A DNA stretch of 64,000 nt from Pseudomonadaceae bacterium (GTDB lineage Bacteria; Pseudomonadota; Gammaproteobacteria; Pseudomonadales; Pseudomonadaceae), in contig CAAFUS010000005.1 in the NCBI GenBank assembly GCA_900766265.1, positions 186,001-250,000 on the forward strand, read 5' to 3'. Below, in pieces: positions 1-9,029 of the stretch (its first letter is position 1; the number at the start of each line of letters is the position of its first letter). The notes beneath the pieces are model-generated. The model was not told where the DNA came from. It made no database searches and saw only the letters and a program-made list of their open reading frames with translations. The position numbers and the translations under genes are program-made.

Positions 1-1
1 G

Positions 2-1024
2 GTCACCTCCGAAACCTATTCGATGCTGCTGAACAAGACCCAGGAACTGGACATCATCCGTGCCGGCACCGTGGGTAACGTCCGTATCATCGACCATGCG
101 GCCGCCGACATCGAAAACCCGGTCAAGCCGAACAAGCCTCTGGTAGTGATCGTCGCCACCATCCTGGGCGGCATTCTGGCCGTGCTCTTCGTGTACGTCC
201 GCGAGGCGCTCAAGCGCGGCGTGGAAAACCCCGAGGAGATCGAGCGCACCGGCACGCCGGTCTACGCGGCGATCCCGTTCAGCGAGAAGCAGGGCGCGAT
301 CGAAAAGCGTCTGGCCAACTTCAAGCGCGACAAGAGCAATGCCTCGTATCTGCTCTCGGTTAACGATCCGGCAGACCTTGCCACCGAAGCGATGCGCAGC
401 CTGCGTACTAGCCTGCACTTCGCGATGATCGAGGCCAAGAACAACGTCCTGATGATCACCGGCCCGAGCCCGGCCGTTGGTAAATCGTTCGTCACCACCA
501 ACCTGGCGGCGGTCATCGCCCAGTCCGGCAAGAAGGTGCTGCTGGTCGATGCGGACATGCGCAAGGGCTATATGCACAAGGTCATGCGCTGCCAGCCTGA
601 CAAGGGGCTGTCGGACATCCTGTCGGGCCGCATCACGCTGTTCGATGCGATCCAGAAGACCCAGCTGAACAACCTGCACGTGATCAGCCACGGTCAGCTG
701 CCGCCCAACCCGTCCGAGCTGCTGATGCACGAGAACTTCGCACGCTTCGTGCGGGAAGTCAGCACCATGTACGACCTGGTGATCTTCGACACCCCGCCGA
801 TTCTTGCGGTTACCGACGCCGCACTGGTAGGCAGCCAGGCCGGCACCACCCTGATGGTCACCCGCTATGGCCTCAATGGTGTCAAGGAAATCGAAGCGGC
901 CAAGCGCCGACTCGAGCAGAACGGCCTGCTGGTCAAGGGTGTGATTTTCAACGCCGTGGAGCGCAAGGCTTCCACCTATGGCGAGTACGGGTACTACCAG
1001 TACGACTACCAGCCCACCAAGTGA
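2..1024 (+). CDS. wzc: Wzc-type polysaccharide co-polymerase / tyrosine autokinase, 5' end missing
   Basis: Inner membrane bacterial tyrosine kinase that controls chain length and export of a surface polysaccharide together with Wza. The frame is open to the left window edge, and residues before the Met at base 23 continue the conserved chain, so that Met is internal and the true start lies upstream. Seen in order: the end of the periplasmic Wzz-like domain, a membrane helix (about bases 137-196), Walker A GPSPAVGKS (461-487), Walker A' with LLVDADM, Walker B VIFDTPP, and a C-terminal tail with six tyrosines (STYGEYGYYQYDY), the usual autophosphorylation cluster. It heads the exopolysaccharide gene set that ends with wza at 10.6 kb. 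The family assignment is secure; the polymer is unknown. Confidence 0.93.
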   Translation, partial: VTSETYSMLLNKTQELDIIRAGTVGNVRIIDHAAADIENPVKPNKPLVVIVATILGGILAVLFVYVREALKRGVENPEEIERTGTPVYAAIPFSEKQGAIEKRLANFKRDKSNASYLLSVNDPADLATEAMRSLRTSLHFAMIEAKNNVLMITGPSPAVGKSFVTTNLAAVIAQSGKKVLLVDADMRKGYMHKVMRCQPDKGLSDILSGRITLFDAIQKTQLNNLHVISHGQLPPNPSELLMHENFARFVREVSTMYDLVIFDTPPILAVTDAALVGSQAGTTLMVTRYGLNGVKEIEAAKRRLEQNGLLVKGVIFNAVERKASTYGEYGYYQYDYQPTK

Positions 1025-1037
1025 CGGTCGCCCCACT

Positions 1038-1061
1038 CTCCGATGCGTTCGCGCATCGGAG
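1038..1061. other. Hairpin after wzc
   Basis: Perfect 10-bp inverted repeat CTCCGATGCG / CGCATCGGAG around a TTCG tetraloop, 14 bases after the wzc stop. No T run follows, so it is not a classical intrinsic terminator. It may stabilise the upstream mRNA 3' end or partly reduce read-through into the GH5 gene. Confidence 0.5.
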
Positions 1062-1289
1062 ATGCCGGGATGTGAACTGGTTACCAGCACGGCGAGCGGT
1101 ATTGCCCTGCGACGTGGATAAAGGGAATTTCAGCCCGTGCGACGTTGTCCATACCGCGTCGCTACCGCTCTAGGTCGCGGCAGAACGGTCCTTGCGAGTC
1201 TGCGACGCAACATCAAGCCTCTCGTATCAAGAAGAACTCCCGAGCCACGAGACACTCGGCCTCTTTTTCTTTGCCGACGAAGGTGACAT

Positions 1290-2366
1290 ATGGAAAAGCA
1301 AACGTACAAGGTACCTGGCCAATGGCGCTGGCTGCTTGGCCTTGCGGCTGCCCTGGCGAGCGCCCTGACTATCGCCGACCAGAAACAAGAACAGCGCGCA
1401 GCGACCCACTCGGGTCTGGACCTGGTCGGAATCAACATGTCGGCGGCGTTGTTTGCCCCACACATCCTTCCCGGCACGCTGGGGACCAACTACTTCTACC
1501 CAGACAAGAGCTACTTCGCGTACTACAGCTCCAAGAACATCCGACTGATCCGCTTCCCCTTTCTCTGGGAACGTGTTCAGCACGATCTGAATAAAGGCCT
1601 GAACTTTGACCAGATCCGTCTGCTGAGACGAACCCTGGACTACGCCGCGGCTCATGGCCAGAAGATCATTCTGGATATGCATAACTACGGGCGTTACAAG
1701 GACCAGCTGATCGGCAGCCCTGACGTTCCCTACGAGGCCTACGCCAACATCTGGCGCAGGCTGGCGGAGACATTCAAGGATCATCCCGCGCTGTACGGCT
1801 ACGACATCATGAACGAGCCGCACAGCACCCAGGGCCTTTGGCCAGGCGCCGCGCAGGCGGCTGTCAACGCCATCCGCGAAGTGGACCGCAAGACACCGAT
1901 TATCGTCGAAGGTGACCGCTGGGCGAGTGCCTACCACTGGCCGCATTACAACGCGGATTTCCTCATCGACGACCCGGCGGACAACCTCATCTATTCCGCG
2001 CACCTGTATCTCGACTCGGATTTCTCTGGCAAGTACGAGCCGGAAAACAGCAAGAACATTCATCCCATGCTGGGAGTCGACCGTGCACGGCCGTTCATCG
2101 AATGGCTGAAGAAGCACAACCTCAGAGGCTTCCTCGGCGAATACGGGATTCCGGACGACAACGAGGAAATGAAAGTCGCCATGGACAACCTGCTCGCCTA
2201 CCTCAACGACAACTGCGTGCCCAGCGCCTACTGGTCCGCCGGCCCCGGCTGGGGCACCTACAAGCTTTCACTTGAGCCGCGCGACGGCGAAGACCGCCCT
2301 CAAATGAAAATCATGCAAAAACACCTCGCTAACAGTTGCACCGAGATTGGACCTTTCCCCGATTGA
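1290..2366 (+). CDS. Glycoside hydrolase family 5 (cellulase-like), membrane-tethered or exported
   Basis: Predicted retaining endo-glycosidase of the GH5 fold, 358 residues. The acid/base Glu is in the MNEP motif (Glu176) and the nucleophile Glu is in GFLGEYG (Glu284); the strand motif DMHNY near residue 129 also fits GH5. The N-terminus has a basic stretch followed by one hydrophobic helix (residues about 14-28) with no clear cleavage site, so it is either a signal anchor or an exported protein. The start is set by AAGGTGA just upstream of the ATG. It lies between wzc and the pyruvyl transferase. In exopolysaccharide loci such enzymes usually trim or release the nascent polymer, which hints at beta-linked glucose or mannose residues; that substrate is inference. 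Confidence 0.85.
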   Translation: MEKQTYKVPGQWRWLLGLAAALASALTIADQKQEQRAATHSGLDLVGINMSAALFAPHILPGTLGTNYFYPDKSYFAYYSSKNIRLIRFPFLWERVQHDLNKGLNFDQIRLLRRTLDYAAAHGQKIILDMHNYGRYKDQLIGSPDVPYEAYANIWRRLAETFKDHPALYGYDIMNEPHSTQGLWPGAAQAAVNAIREVDRKTPIIVEGDRWASAYHWPHYNADFLIDDPADNLIYSAHLYLDSDFSGKYEPENSKNIHPMLGVDRARPFIEWLKKHNLRGFLGEYGIPDDNEEMKVAMDNLLAYLNDNCVPSAYWSAGPGWGTYKLSLEPRDGEDRPQMKIMQKHLANSCTEIGPFPD

Positions 2367-2406
2367 CGCGACGGTTGAAGAAAGACATTTACGGAGTTAT
2401 CCCCAC

Positions 2407-3594
2407 ATGAAATTCGGCTTGCTATGGCATTCGTTCTCTTCCGGCAACCTTGGTGTAGGTGCGTTGAGCATCTCTAACATGTTGCTGATCGACGAAGCCG
2501 CTCGCAAAAAAGGGATTACGCCGGAATTCCTTATCATTGGCTCGTCCGGGCCAAGCCACTATCCGCCCTCGACCGAACGCTTCAAGTACGAGTTCATCGA
2601 GTTCAACGAGAAGAGCCTGCTCAAGAGCCCGATGACGCTGCTCAACGCGATTCGCTCCTGCGACGCCGTCTTCGACATCGGCGAAGGCGACAGTTTTTCC
2701 GACATCTATGGCAACAAGCGTCTGATCAAGCTGCTGCTGAGCAAAGGCATGGCGTTGACCGGCCACGTACCGCTGATCCTGTCGCCCCAGACCATCGGGC
2801 CGTTCAAGTCCAATATCGCCGCCAAGGCGTCGGCCTATGTGATGAAAAAATCGACCATGGTGTTCGCCCGCGACCACCAGTCATTCAGCGTCCTGGACCG
2901 CCTGGACATCGGCAACCGCGACGAAGTGATCGACGTCGCCTTCGCCCTGCCCTTCACCCGCAGCACCGAACACCGTTCCCCCGACCGTCTGGCGGTCGGC
3001 ATCAGCGTCTCGGCACTGCTGCACCATGGCGGCTACGAGGGCAGTTCGAACCAGTTCGGTCTGCGCGCCGACTACGAGGCGCTCACCGCACGGTTGATCG
3101 AGGCGCTGATCGCCCAGGGCCATGAAGTCCATCTGGTGCCCCATGTAATACCTCTCGGCTTTCCTGAAGAAGACGACTACACCGTGTCCGAGGCGCTTCG
3201 CAACCGCTATCCGCAGCTGAAGCTCGCGCCTCGCTTCAAGGGGCCAATCGAGGCGAAGTCCTATATCAGCGGGCTGGATTTCTTCATTGGCGCACGGATG
3301 CACGCCACCATCGGCGCGTTCTCGGCCGGAGTTCCGGTGGTACCGCTCGCCTACAGCCGCAAGTTCTCCGGCCTGTACGAGTCGCTGGACTACCACCGCG
3401 TCGTCGACCTGAAGACCGAGTCAACCGACAGCGCGCTGGAAAAGGTCCTCGAAAACCTCGAGAACCGGGAGCAGCTGCGCCTGGAGGTGGCCGCCAGCGC
3501 CGAAATCATCAAGCGCAAGCTGACCGCCTACGGCGAAGCCCTGGAGGACATCATGACCACGCTCGTCCAGGGACAGCCCGCTTATCAGGAATGA
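2407..3594 (+). CDS. Polysaccharide pyruvyl transferase family protein
   Basis: Member of the WcaK/AmsJ/CsaB-type family, which transfers pyruvate from phosphoenolpyruvate to a sugar as a ketal, usually on a lipid-linked repeat unit at the cytoplasmic face. 395 residues. Typical marks are the N-terminal GxxSxGNLGVGAL-like glycine-rich region and the C-terminal signature GARMHATIGA (about 295-304), followed by GVPVVPLAY. The ATG at 2407 is preferred because ACGGAG stands upstream; an in-frame codon at 2347 would overlap the GH5 gene. Four bases separate its stop from the flippase ATG, so the genes are co-transcribed. It adds negative charge to the polymer if active. Exact acceptor sugar unknown. 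Confidence 0.86.
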   Translation: MKFGLLWHSFSSGNLGVGALSISNMLLIDEAARKKGITPEFLIIGSSGPSHYPPSTERFKYEFIEFNEKSLLKSPMTLLNAIRSCDAVFDIGEGDSFSDIYGNKRLIKLLLSKGMALTGHVPLILSPQTIGPFKSNIAAKASAYVMKKSTMVFARDHQSFSVLDRLDIGNRDEVIDVAFALPFTRSTEHRSPDRLAVGISVSALLHHGGYEGSSNQFGLRADYEALTARLIEALIAQGHEVHLVPHVIPLGFPEEDDYTVSEALRNRYPQLKLAPRFKGPIEAKSYISGLDFFIGARMHATIGAFSAGVPVVPLAYSRKFSGLYESLDYHRVVDLKTESTDSALEKVLENLENREQLRLEVAASAEIIKRKLTAYGEALEDIMTTLVQGQPAYQE

Positions 3595-3597
3595 CGC

Positions 3598-4836
3598 ATG
3601 CGCGATCATGCCCTCATGGGGATTACCACCGCGGCTCGCACCGCGGTGGCCCTCGGCACGCTTTTGATACTGGCCCGTACCCTCGGGCCTAGCGATTTCG
3701 GTTTCATCTCCATCGTCATCACCTGGTCCACCATTGTGGCCCTGGTGACCGACTACGGCTTCGGCATGCGCGCCTTGCGCGACATCGGCGCCGAGCGCGA
3801 GCGCGCCGGAGAAATCATGTCGGCGAGTCTGGCGGCCAAGACGCTGCTGGTTCTGCCCGCGTGCGTGATCCTCATCCCGTTGATCCTGTTCGTGTTCGAT
3901 CTTCAGCCGATCGAGCGCTTGGCCGCCGTGCTGTTTCTCCTCGGTACGCTGTGCTCGTCCTACGGAGATCTGGGGCTGACGGTGTTCCGCAGCATCGGCC
4001 AGTTCCACCGGGAAACGAAGATCGTGGCCACGACCGCCGTGCTGCATTTCGCGCTGATCGGCATCGCGATCCTGGCACGCAACGATGTGCTGGTGATCGG
4101 TTTCGCCTTCCTCGTCTCGCGCCTCATCTACGCCGCGGCGGCGCTACAGGCGTTATCGAAGATCCTCGAGCTGCGCGGCATCATGCGCAACTCCTGGCGG
4201 GTGCTCGCCGAGCGCTTCAGGTCCTCGACCAGCTTCGCCGTGGACAGCGGCGCGACGAACATCTTCGCCCAGCTCGACGTCATTCTGGTCAACCACCTGG
4301 CCGGGCGCGAGGCCGCAGGAATCTACTTCGCCGGCTCTCGCCTGATCCAGGGTGCGGTCCCGTTCAGCGTGCTGCTCGCCAGCGTGCATATCCCGCGTTT
4401 CGCCCACCGCCTGCACCACAAGAGCGCCGGCCTGTTCCGCTACGGGATGAGGATTCTTGCTGAGTACGTGGGCATGGGGGTGGTATTCGCGCTGGCATTC
4501 CTGTTCATCGGTCCGTTGTTCACCGACTACTTTCTGGGCCCCGAATATGCGGAGCTCAACACCCTGTGGCTGGCCTTCGCCTGCTTCACCGCTTCGCGCT
4601 TCGTCGCTGCCGGCCTGGGCGTTCAGCTGATCGCACTGGGAACTGGGTTCCTGCGCACCTTCGGAATCATCTCCTCGGGTGTGATCACCGTGCTGTGCTA
4701 CTGGTTTTTTATACCGAGCCACGGGATACAAGCGGCACCTTGGGTGTCAACTCTCGGCATGATCGTGCTGACACTCATCTACGGATATGCGGTGTTCAAC
4801 ATTTTCCGCAAGCAGCGGGCGCAGCGGGTCAGTTAA
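3598..4836 (+). CDS. Wzx-type oligosaccharide flippase
   Basis: Integral membrane protein of the polysaccharide transport (MOP/Wzx) superfamily, 412 residues with about 12 hydrophobic segments. It would flip the undecaprenyl-diphosphate-linked repeat unit from the cytoplasmic to the periplasmic leaflet. The N-terminus carries the family pattern LARTLGPSDFGFIS, and residues near 220-250 (SGATNIFAQLDVILVNHL) match the helix 7 region of Wzx proteins. It starts four bases after the pyruvyl transferase stop with AGGAATG as ribosome binding site. Together with the Wzy-like gene at 6178 it defines a Wzx/Wzy-dependent pathway rather than an ABC or synthase route. Confidence 0.87.
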   Translation: MRDHALMGITTAARTAVALGTLLILARTLGPSDFGFISIVITWSTIVALVTDYGFGMRALRDIGAERERAGEIMSASLAAKTLLVLPACVILIPLILFVFDLQPIERLAAVLFLLGTLCSSYGDLGLTVFRSIGQFHRETKIVATTAVLHFALIGIAILARNDVLVIGFAFLVSRLIYAAAALQALSKILELRGIMRNSWRVLAERFRSSTSFAVDSGATNIFAQLDVILVNHLAGREAAGIYFAGSRLIQGAVPFSVLLASVHIPRFAHRLHHKSAGLFRYGMRILAEYVGMGVVFALAFLFIGPLFTDYFLGPEYAELNTLWLAFACFTASRFVAAGLGVQLIALGTGFLRTFGIISSGVITVLCYWFFIPSHGIQAAPWVSTLGMIVLTLIYGYAVFNIFRKQRAQRVS

Positions 4837-4884
4837 TTACGCCGGCCGGGGTCGCCGGGCTGGCCGCTTAAGGAAAAGGCAGGT

Positions 4885-6135
4885 ATGAAAGCATTGTTGA
4901 AACGCGTCATGAACAACGATCTGTGCAGCGGCTGCGGGATGTGCAGCGCTGCCGCAGAAGATGACGCCATCAAGATCAAAATCAATCAGGACGGTTACCG
5001 TCGCCCCTTCCTCAATCAAGCCTTTCAATCCAGGGAGGTCGCCGATGCGGCAACTTCCGAGGCATTCGGCAAGTCCTGCCCTGCCCTGAACCTCGACATC
5101 CGCCCGTACAAATCGGAGAACTACCACCCCATCTGGGGTGAGATCCTGGATACCCTCAAGGGCTACGCCGCCGACGATGAGGTCCGTCAGGCAGGCTCTT
5201 CGGGAGGCGTGATTTCCGCGCTCGCCCAGTACTGCCTGGACAAGAAGCTGGTCGACGGTGTCATCCAGATCCAAGCGTCTCAGGACGACCCGCTGGAGAA
5301 CGTCGCAGTGATCAGCCGTTCGCGGCAGAACGTTATCGCCTCGTCAGGTTCTCGCTACGCGCCGGCCTCTCCTGCCGAAGCACTCAAATGGGTGGCGATG
5401 TCGACCGAGAAGTACCTGTTCATCGGCAAGCCGTGCGACGTCGGCGCCGTGCGCCAGATGCAGCAGCACAACCCGCGGCTCAAGGAAAACATTCCGCTGA
5501 TCGTGTCCTTCATGTGCGCCGGTACGCCGAGCCTGCACGGCACCCATCAGGTGCTCGACCAGCTCGAGGTCAAGCGCGATGAAGTCACCGCCTTCCGTTA
5601 CCGCGGCGACGGCTGGCCAGGCCTGACCAAGGCCACGCTGAAGAACGGCGAATCGCGCACCATGACTTACAACGACTCCTGGGGAAAGGTGCTCAACCGG
5701 CACCTGCAGACGCGTTGCAAGATCTGCCCCGACGGCATCGGCGAGTTCGCGGACATCGTCTGCGCCGATGGTTGGGAAGGCGATGAAAAAGGCTATCCCT
5801 CCTTCGCCGAGCGGGAAGGCAATTCCCTGATTCTGCTGCGCACGACGAAAGGCCGCGAGCTTTTCCGAAACGCGGAGGCCGATGGCGTTGTCAAAGCCGA
5901 AACCTTCGATACCAACAGCATCTTTTCGATCCAGCCGTTCCAGTACTACCGCCGCACAACCATCCTGCCGCGGTTGCTGGCCATGAGGCTGCTGATGCTC
6001 AAGACTCCCAGCTACAAGGGCTTCGAACTGGGCAAGGGGATGCGTGAGATCGGGCTTTACCAGAGTTTCAAGGCGTTTACCGGACTGCTGGTAAGGCGCA
6101 AGAAAATCAAGAAGCGCCCGCTGGAAACGGCATGA
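4885..6135 (+). CDS. FrhB-like iron-sulfur protein (coenzyme F420 hydrogenase/dehydrogenase beta family) of the EPS cluster
   Basis: 416 residues. The N-terminal ferredoxin-like domain has Cys14-x2-Cys17-x2-Cys20 and a distant Cys65-Pro, enough for one 4Fe-4S cluster. The rest matches the FrhB/FdhB core: AGSSGGVISAL (flavin region), GKPCDVGAVR, FMCAGTPS and a CKICPDGIGEFAD cysteine motif. Family members are flavin- and Fe-S-containing oxidoreductase subunits. In polysaccharide loci they recur beside pyruvyl transferases, as here, but their reaction is not established. No F420 biosynthesis gene is visible, so F420 itself is an unlikely cofactor. The last residues are strongly basic (RRKKIKKR). 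The start has GGAAAAGG upstream. A redox modification of a sugar or lipid carrier is a guess. Confidence 0.82.
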   Translation: MKALLKRVMNNDLCSGCGMCSAAAEDDAIKIKINQDGYRRPFLNQAFQSREVADAATSEAFGKSCPALNLDIRPYKSENYHPIWGEILDTLKGYAADDEVRQAGSSGGVISALAQYCLDKKLVDGVIQIQASQDDPLENVAVISRSRQNVIASSGSRYAPASPAEALKWVAMSTEKYLFIGKPCDVGAVRQMQQHNPRLKENIPLIVSFMCAGTPSLHGTHQVLDQLEVKRDEVTAFRYRGDGWPGLTKATLKNGESRTMTYNDSWGKVLNRHLQTRCKICPDGIGEFADIVCADGWEGDEKGYPSFAEREGNSLILLRTTKGRELFRNAEADGVVKAETFDTNSIFSIQPFQYYRRTTILPRLLAMRLLMLKTPSYKGFELGKGMREIGLYQSFKAFTGLLVRRKKIKKRPLETA

Positions 6136-6177
6136 GCCAGCGTAGCGAACAAGGGACCAACACCTAAGGACTCAGGA

Positions 6178-7431
6178 ATGACCAGTTTCAGCTCACGTTT
6201 TTTCTTCGTTCCCCTTCTTGTGCTCGTGTTCATCCTGCACTTCCAGGTGCTGGGTGAGGGAACGCACAACCCATACGGCATCAGGCCGTTGACCGAAATG
6301 TACCTGGCGGGCTGCATTCTGCTGGCGATCTTCACGATCCTGGCCAGGGCGGAGACAGCCTCGCCGGAGCTGAGGATCCTGACCTACTACGCGATCTACA
6401 CCTGTACCGTGTTCATCCTGTTGCCGGCGATCTTCTCCAACATGACCTTCGGTCAGCCCCTGGTCTACGGCTTCATCGAAGAGCGCCGGGTGTTGTTCTG
6501 TCTTGGCTTCGTGCCACTGTTGATGCTGAGCAAGCGGCTGAGCACGCTGCAGTTCGAGCGCGCCTTTCTCTATGCCGCCTTGGTGGCGGTATTCCTGTCG
6601 TGGTGCTTCAAGTTCGGCGTGATCCCCGACCAGCGTACCGAGCAGGTCGCCTGGGACCGTCCCGACCGCTCCTCGATCGGCGCTCACCTGATGTGCCTGG
6701 CTTATTTCTACTGCATCCAGATCTGGTCGACCGGCACCTCACCAATCAATGGCGCACAACGCCACAAGAACTTCTATCTGCTGATCGCCGTTATCCTGCT
6801 GCTGACCCTGGTCTTCGCGACTCAGACCCGCCAGCTGATCTTCATGTGCCTGTGCTTCACGCTGTTCTGCCTGCGCGCCAAGGCCGTGATCTGGGCGGCA
6901 GCGCTGTGCGTACTGCTGTCGCCGTTCTACTTCTACCCCGTCCTGCTGGAAGTGCTGGGCCTGAACATCGAGTTCTACAGCAGCCAGCTCGAAGGCGTCG
7001 AAGACAACGTCCGCTCCAACACCATCAGGCAGATCATGGGTCATCTGGACCTGGTCAGCTGGATGCCCAGTGGCTCGCTGTCGCTGATGTGGCAGGACGG
7101 CTTCATCCCCTACTTTGGCGAGCATTTCTTCCTCTCCGACGTAGGCGTCATCGGCACCCTGTTCCGCTTTGGCTTTCTGGTATTCCTGATCGTTCCGCTG
7201 ACTCTGTTCCTCTACCAGCGCATCGCCAGGCGCATCTGCAAGGATACGACGTTCCTCTACCCCACCATGCTGGCGTTCTTCGTCATCTGGCCCCTCTCGG
7301 GCCTGTTCGAATACAACCAGGCGTCGATTGCAATGCTGTTCGTCATCCAGTCATTGAAAGCCCGTCATCTTCGCAGCAAGGAATCAGCTTATGAACGTCG
7401 CACTTATCCTCAACTACAAGGCAGCTACTGA
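6178..7431 (+). CDS. Wzy-like polysaccharide polymerase / O-antigen ligase-like membrane protein
   Basis: 417-residue polytopic protein with about 11 hydrophobic segments and a large non-membrane loop in the C-terminal half (around residues 258-320), the layout of Wzy polymerases and O-antigen ligases. Sequence is poorly conserved in these families, so the call rests on topology and on its place between wzx and two glycosyltransferases. It would join flipped repeat units in the periplasm. AAGGA precedes the ATG. Its 3' end overlaps the next gene by 41 bases, which implies translational coupling. A WaaL-type ligase is less likely because the cluster contains wza and wzc. Confidence 0.72.
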   Translation: MTSFSSRFFFVPLLVLVFILHFQVLGEGTHNPYGIRPLTEMYLAGCILLAIFTILARAETASPELRILTYYAIYTCTVFILLPAIFSNMTFGQPLVYGFIEERRVLFCLGFVPLLMLSKRLSTLQFERAFLYAALVAVFLSWCFKFGVIPDQRTEQVAWDRPDRSSIGAHLMCLAYFYCIQIWSTGTSPINGAQRHKNFYLLIAVILLLTLVFATQTRQLIFMCLCFTLFCLRAKAVIWAAALCVLLSPFYFYPVLLEVLGLNIEFYSSQLEGVEDNVRSNTIRQIMGHLDLVSWMPSGSLSLMWQDGFIPYFGEHFFLSDVGVIGTLFRFGFLVFLIVPLTLFLYQRIARRICKDTTFLYPTMLAFFVIWPLSGLFEYNQASIAMLFVIQSLKARHLRSKESAYERRTYPQLQGSY

Positions 7432-8272
7432 GACGATCAGCTGCGTCGAGAGCCTGTTGACCCACTGCGCTGACCTGGACCATGTGGTGGTGATCGATAA
7501 TGACTCCGGAGACGGTTCGATCGAGACGCTGAACCGCTGGCACGCGGAGAAGGCCGACCCCAGGGTAACGGTGCTCGCCAATCCGGAAAACAACGGCTAC
7601 GCCGGCGGCAACAACTACGGGTTGCTCTGGGCGCGCAAGAATCTGGACGTTGAGCACTTCTGGATCGTCAACAACGACACCTATGTCGATTCGGACGCCT
7701 TCGCGCCCATGCTCGCGGCCCTGAAGGCCAACCCACGGCAGTTCGTCGGCTCGGTGATTCTCAATGCCGCCGACGGGAACCTGGAGTGTTACGGCGGCGG
7801 CAAGCTGTATCCGCTGCTGGGCAAGGCCAAGCTGCTGGGCAAAGGCCAGACCATCGAGTCGATGCGCAACACCCATGAGACGCCGGACTACCTGATGGGC
7901 TGCAGCCTGGCGTTCAAGGCCGATCTGGTCGACGAGATCGGCCTGATGGACGAGCGCTACTTCATGTACTCCGAGGAAGTGGACTGGCAGTTCCAGGCGC
8001 GCAAACAGGCCGGGATCACCATACAGGTCATTCCCGAGAGCCGGCTGTTCCATTACGGCTCGCTCAGCTCCGGCGGGCGCTCCGCCTTCTATCACTATTA
8101 CCGCAACCGCGCCGCCACCCGTTTCAACAAGCGGTTCTACGGGTCGTCGTTCGCGCTGGTGTCGGCCTTCTTCCTTTCTGCGATCACCGTCATCAAGGAA
8201 TTCAAGAATCCCGGCCATGCCTGGTCGGGAATAAAAGGCGCTTTCAAGGGAGTAACGATGAGTGTCAAGTGA
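7391..8272 (+). CDS. Family 2 glycosyltransferase
   Basis: Cytoplasmic, probably peripheral, inverting glycosyltransferase with a GT-A fold, 293 residues. The nucleotide-binding edge VVVIDNDSGDGS (about 32-43) is followed by AGGNNYG and the metal-binding NNDTYVD (94-100); SEEVDW (around residue 196) holds the ED pair typical of rhamnosyl- and related GT2 enzymes (compare WbbL and RfbF). A C-terminal hydrophobic patch may contact the membrane. The gene overlaps the polymerase gene upstream by 41 bases and the next gene by 11 bases, so the three are one translation-coupled block. Donor sugar cannot be read from sequence; a rhamnosyltransferase-like role is a weak suggestion. Confidence 0.88.
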   Translation: MNVALILNYKAATETISCVESLLTHCADLDHVVVIDNDSGDGSIETLNRWHAEKADPRVTVLANPENNGYAGGNNYGLLWARKNLDVEHFWIVNNDTYVDSDAFAPMLAALKANPRQFVGSVILNAADGNLECYGGGKLYPLLGKAKLLGKGQTIESMRNTHETPDYLMGCSLAFKADLVDEIGLMDERYFMYSEEVDWQFQARKQAGITIQVIPESRLFHYGSLSSGGRSAFYHYYRNRAATRFNKRFYGSSFALVSAFFLSAITVIKEFKNPGHAWSGIKGAFKGVTMSVK

Positions 8273-9029
8273 AGCGAATTACGCCTTTGGGGTGCATTTC
8301 TACACGGGTAGCAAAGCCGCCTTGCTGGAACTGATCAAAGACGGCATCCGGCAGCCCTACTCCTACGTCGTAACGCCCAACGTCGACCACCTGCCTCAGC
8401 TCCAGCGCAACGACGCGCTGCGTCAGGCCTATGACAATGCGCGGCTAAGGGTCTGCGACAGCCGGATCCTGCTGCCGATGCTGCGCTCGCTGGGCGTCGA
8501 GGTGCCCGAAGTGATCACCGGCAGCGATCTGACGGTGGACCTGCTCAAGTGGGCTGATCGGGAACGCCTGACCCTGGTGCAGATCGGCGCCACGGAACAT
8601 GAATGTGGGCTGCTGCGCAAGTTGTATCCCGGCATCACGATCTATCACCACAACCCACCGATGGGCTTCATCCGCAACCCCGAAGAAGTCCAGCGCTGCA
8701 TCGACTTCGTCGTGCAGCATCCGTCGGACCTGGTGTTCTTCGCCGTGGGCACACCCCAGGGCGAGATCGTCGCCAGCATGGTCCCAAGCCACGAACGTAC
8801 CGGGATGGCGTTCTGTATCGGCGCCTCCATTTCGTTCGCCACCGGCACCATCAGGCGCGCGCCCGTCTGGATGCAGCGAGCGAAACTCGAATGGCTGTAT
8901 CGCATGCTGCGCGAGCCGCGCCGCCTGGCCAGACGCTACTGGAACGATGCGCTCTACATCGGGCCGGCGTACCTGCGCGAGCGCAGCTATCGCCAGCAAA
9001 GGGTCAAGCCGGCCAAACAGGACTCCTGA
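8262..9029 (+). CDS. WecG/TagA/CpsF family glycosyltransferase
   Basis: 255-residue member of the GT26 family, which adds a hexosamine or hexuronic acid residue to a lipid-linked precursor at the membrane. Family marks seen: TPNVDH near residue 26, DSRILLPMLR, VTGSDL, FFAVGTPQGE, and the C-terminal block CIGASISFATGTIRRAP followed by LEWLYRMLREPRRLARRY. It uses a GTG start at 8262 that lies inside the end of the GT2 gene, with AGGGAG upstream; no ATG is available at the right place. It is the last gene before the long leader of wza. The family is clear; the sugar transferred is not. Confidence 0.88.
   Translation: MSSEANYAFGVHFYTGSKAALLELIKDGIRQPYSYVVTPNVDHLPQLQRNDALRQAYDNARLRVCDSRILLPMLRSLGVEVPEVITGSDLTVDLLKWADRERLTLVQIGATEHECGLLRKLYPGITIYHHNPPMGFIRNPEEVQRCIDFVVQHPSDLVFFAVGTPQGEIVASMVPSHERTGMAFCIGASISFATGTIRRAPVWMQRAKLEWLYRMLREPRRLARRYWNDALYIGPAYLRERSYRQQRVKPAKQDS

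Noticed and set aside
4885..6135. F420-dependent metabolism
   Set aside because: Only the FrhB-like fold is present; no F420 biosynthesis or other F420 enzyme is visible, so the family name should not be taken as cofactor evidence.
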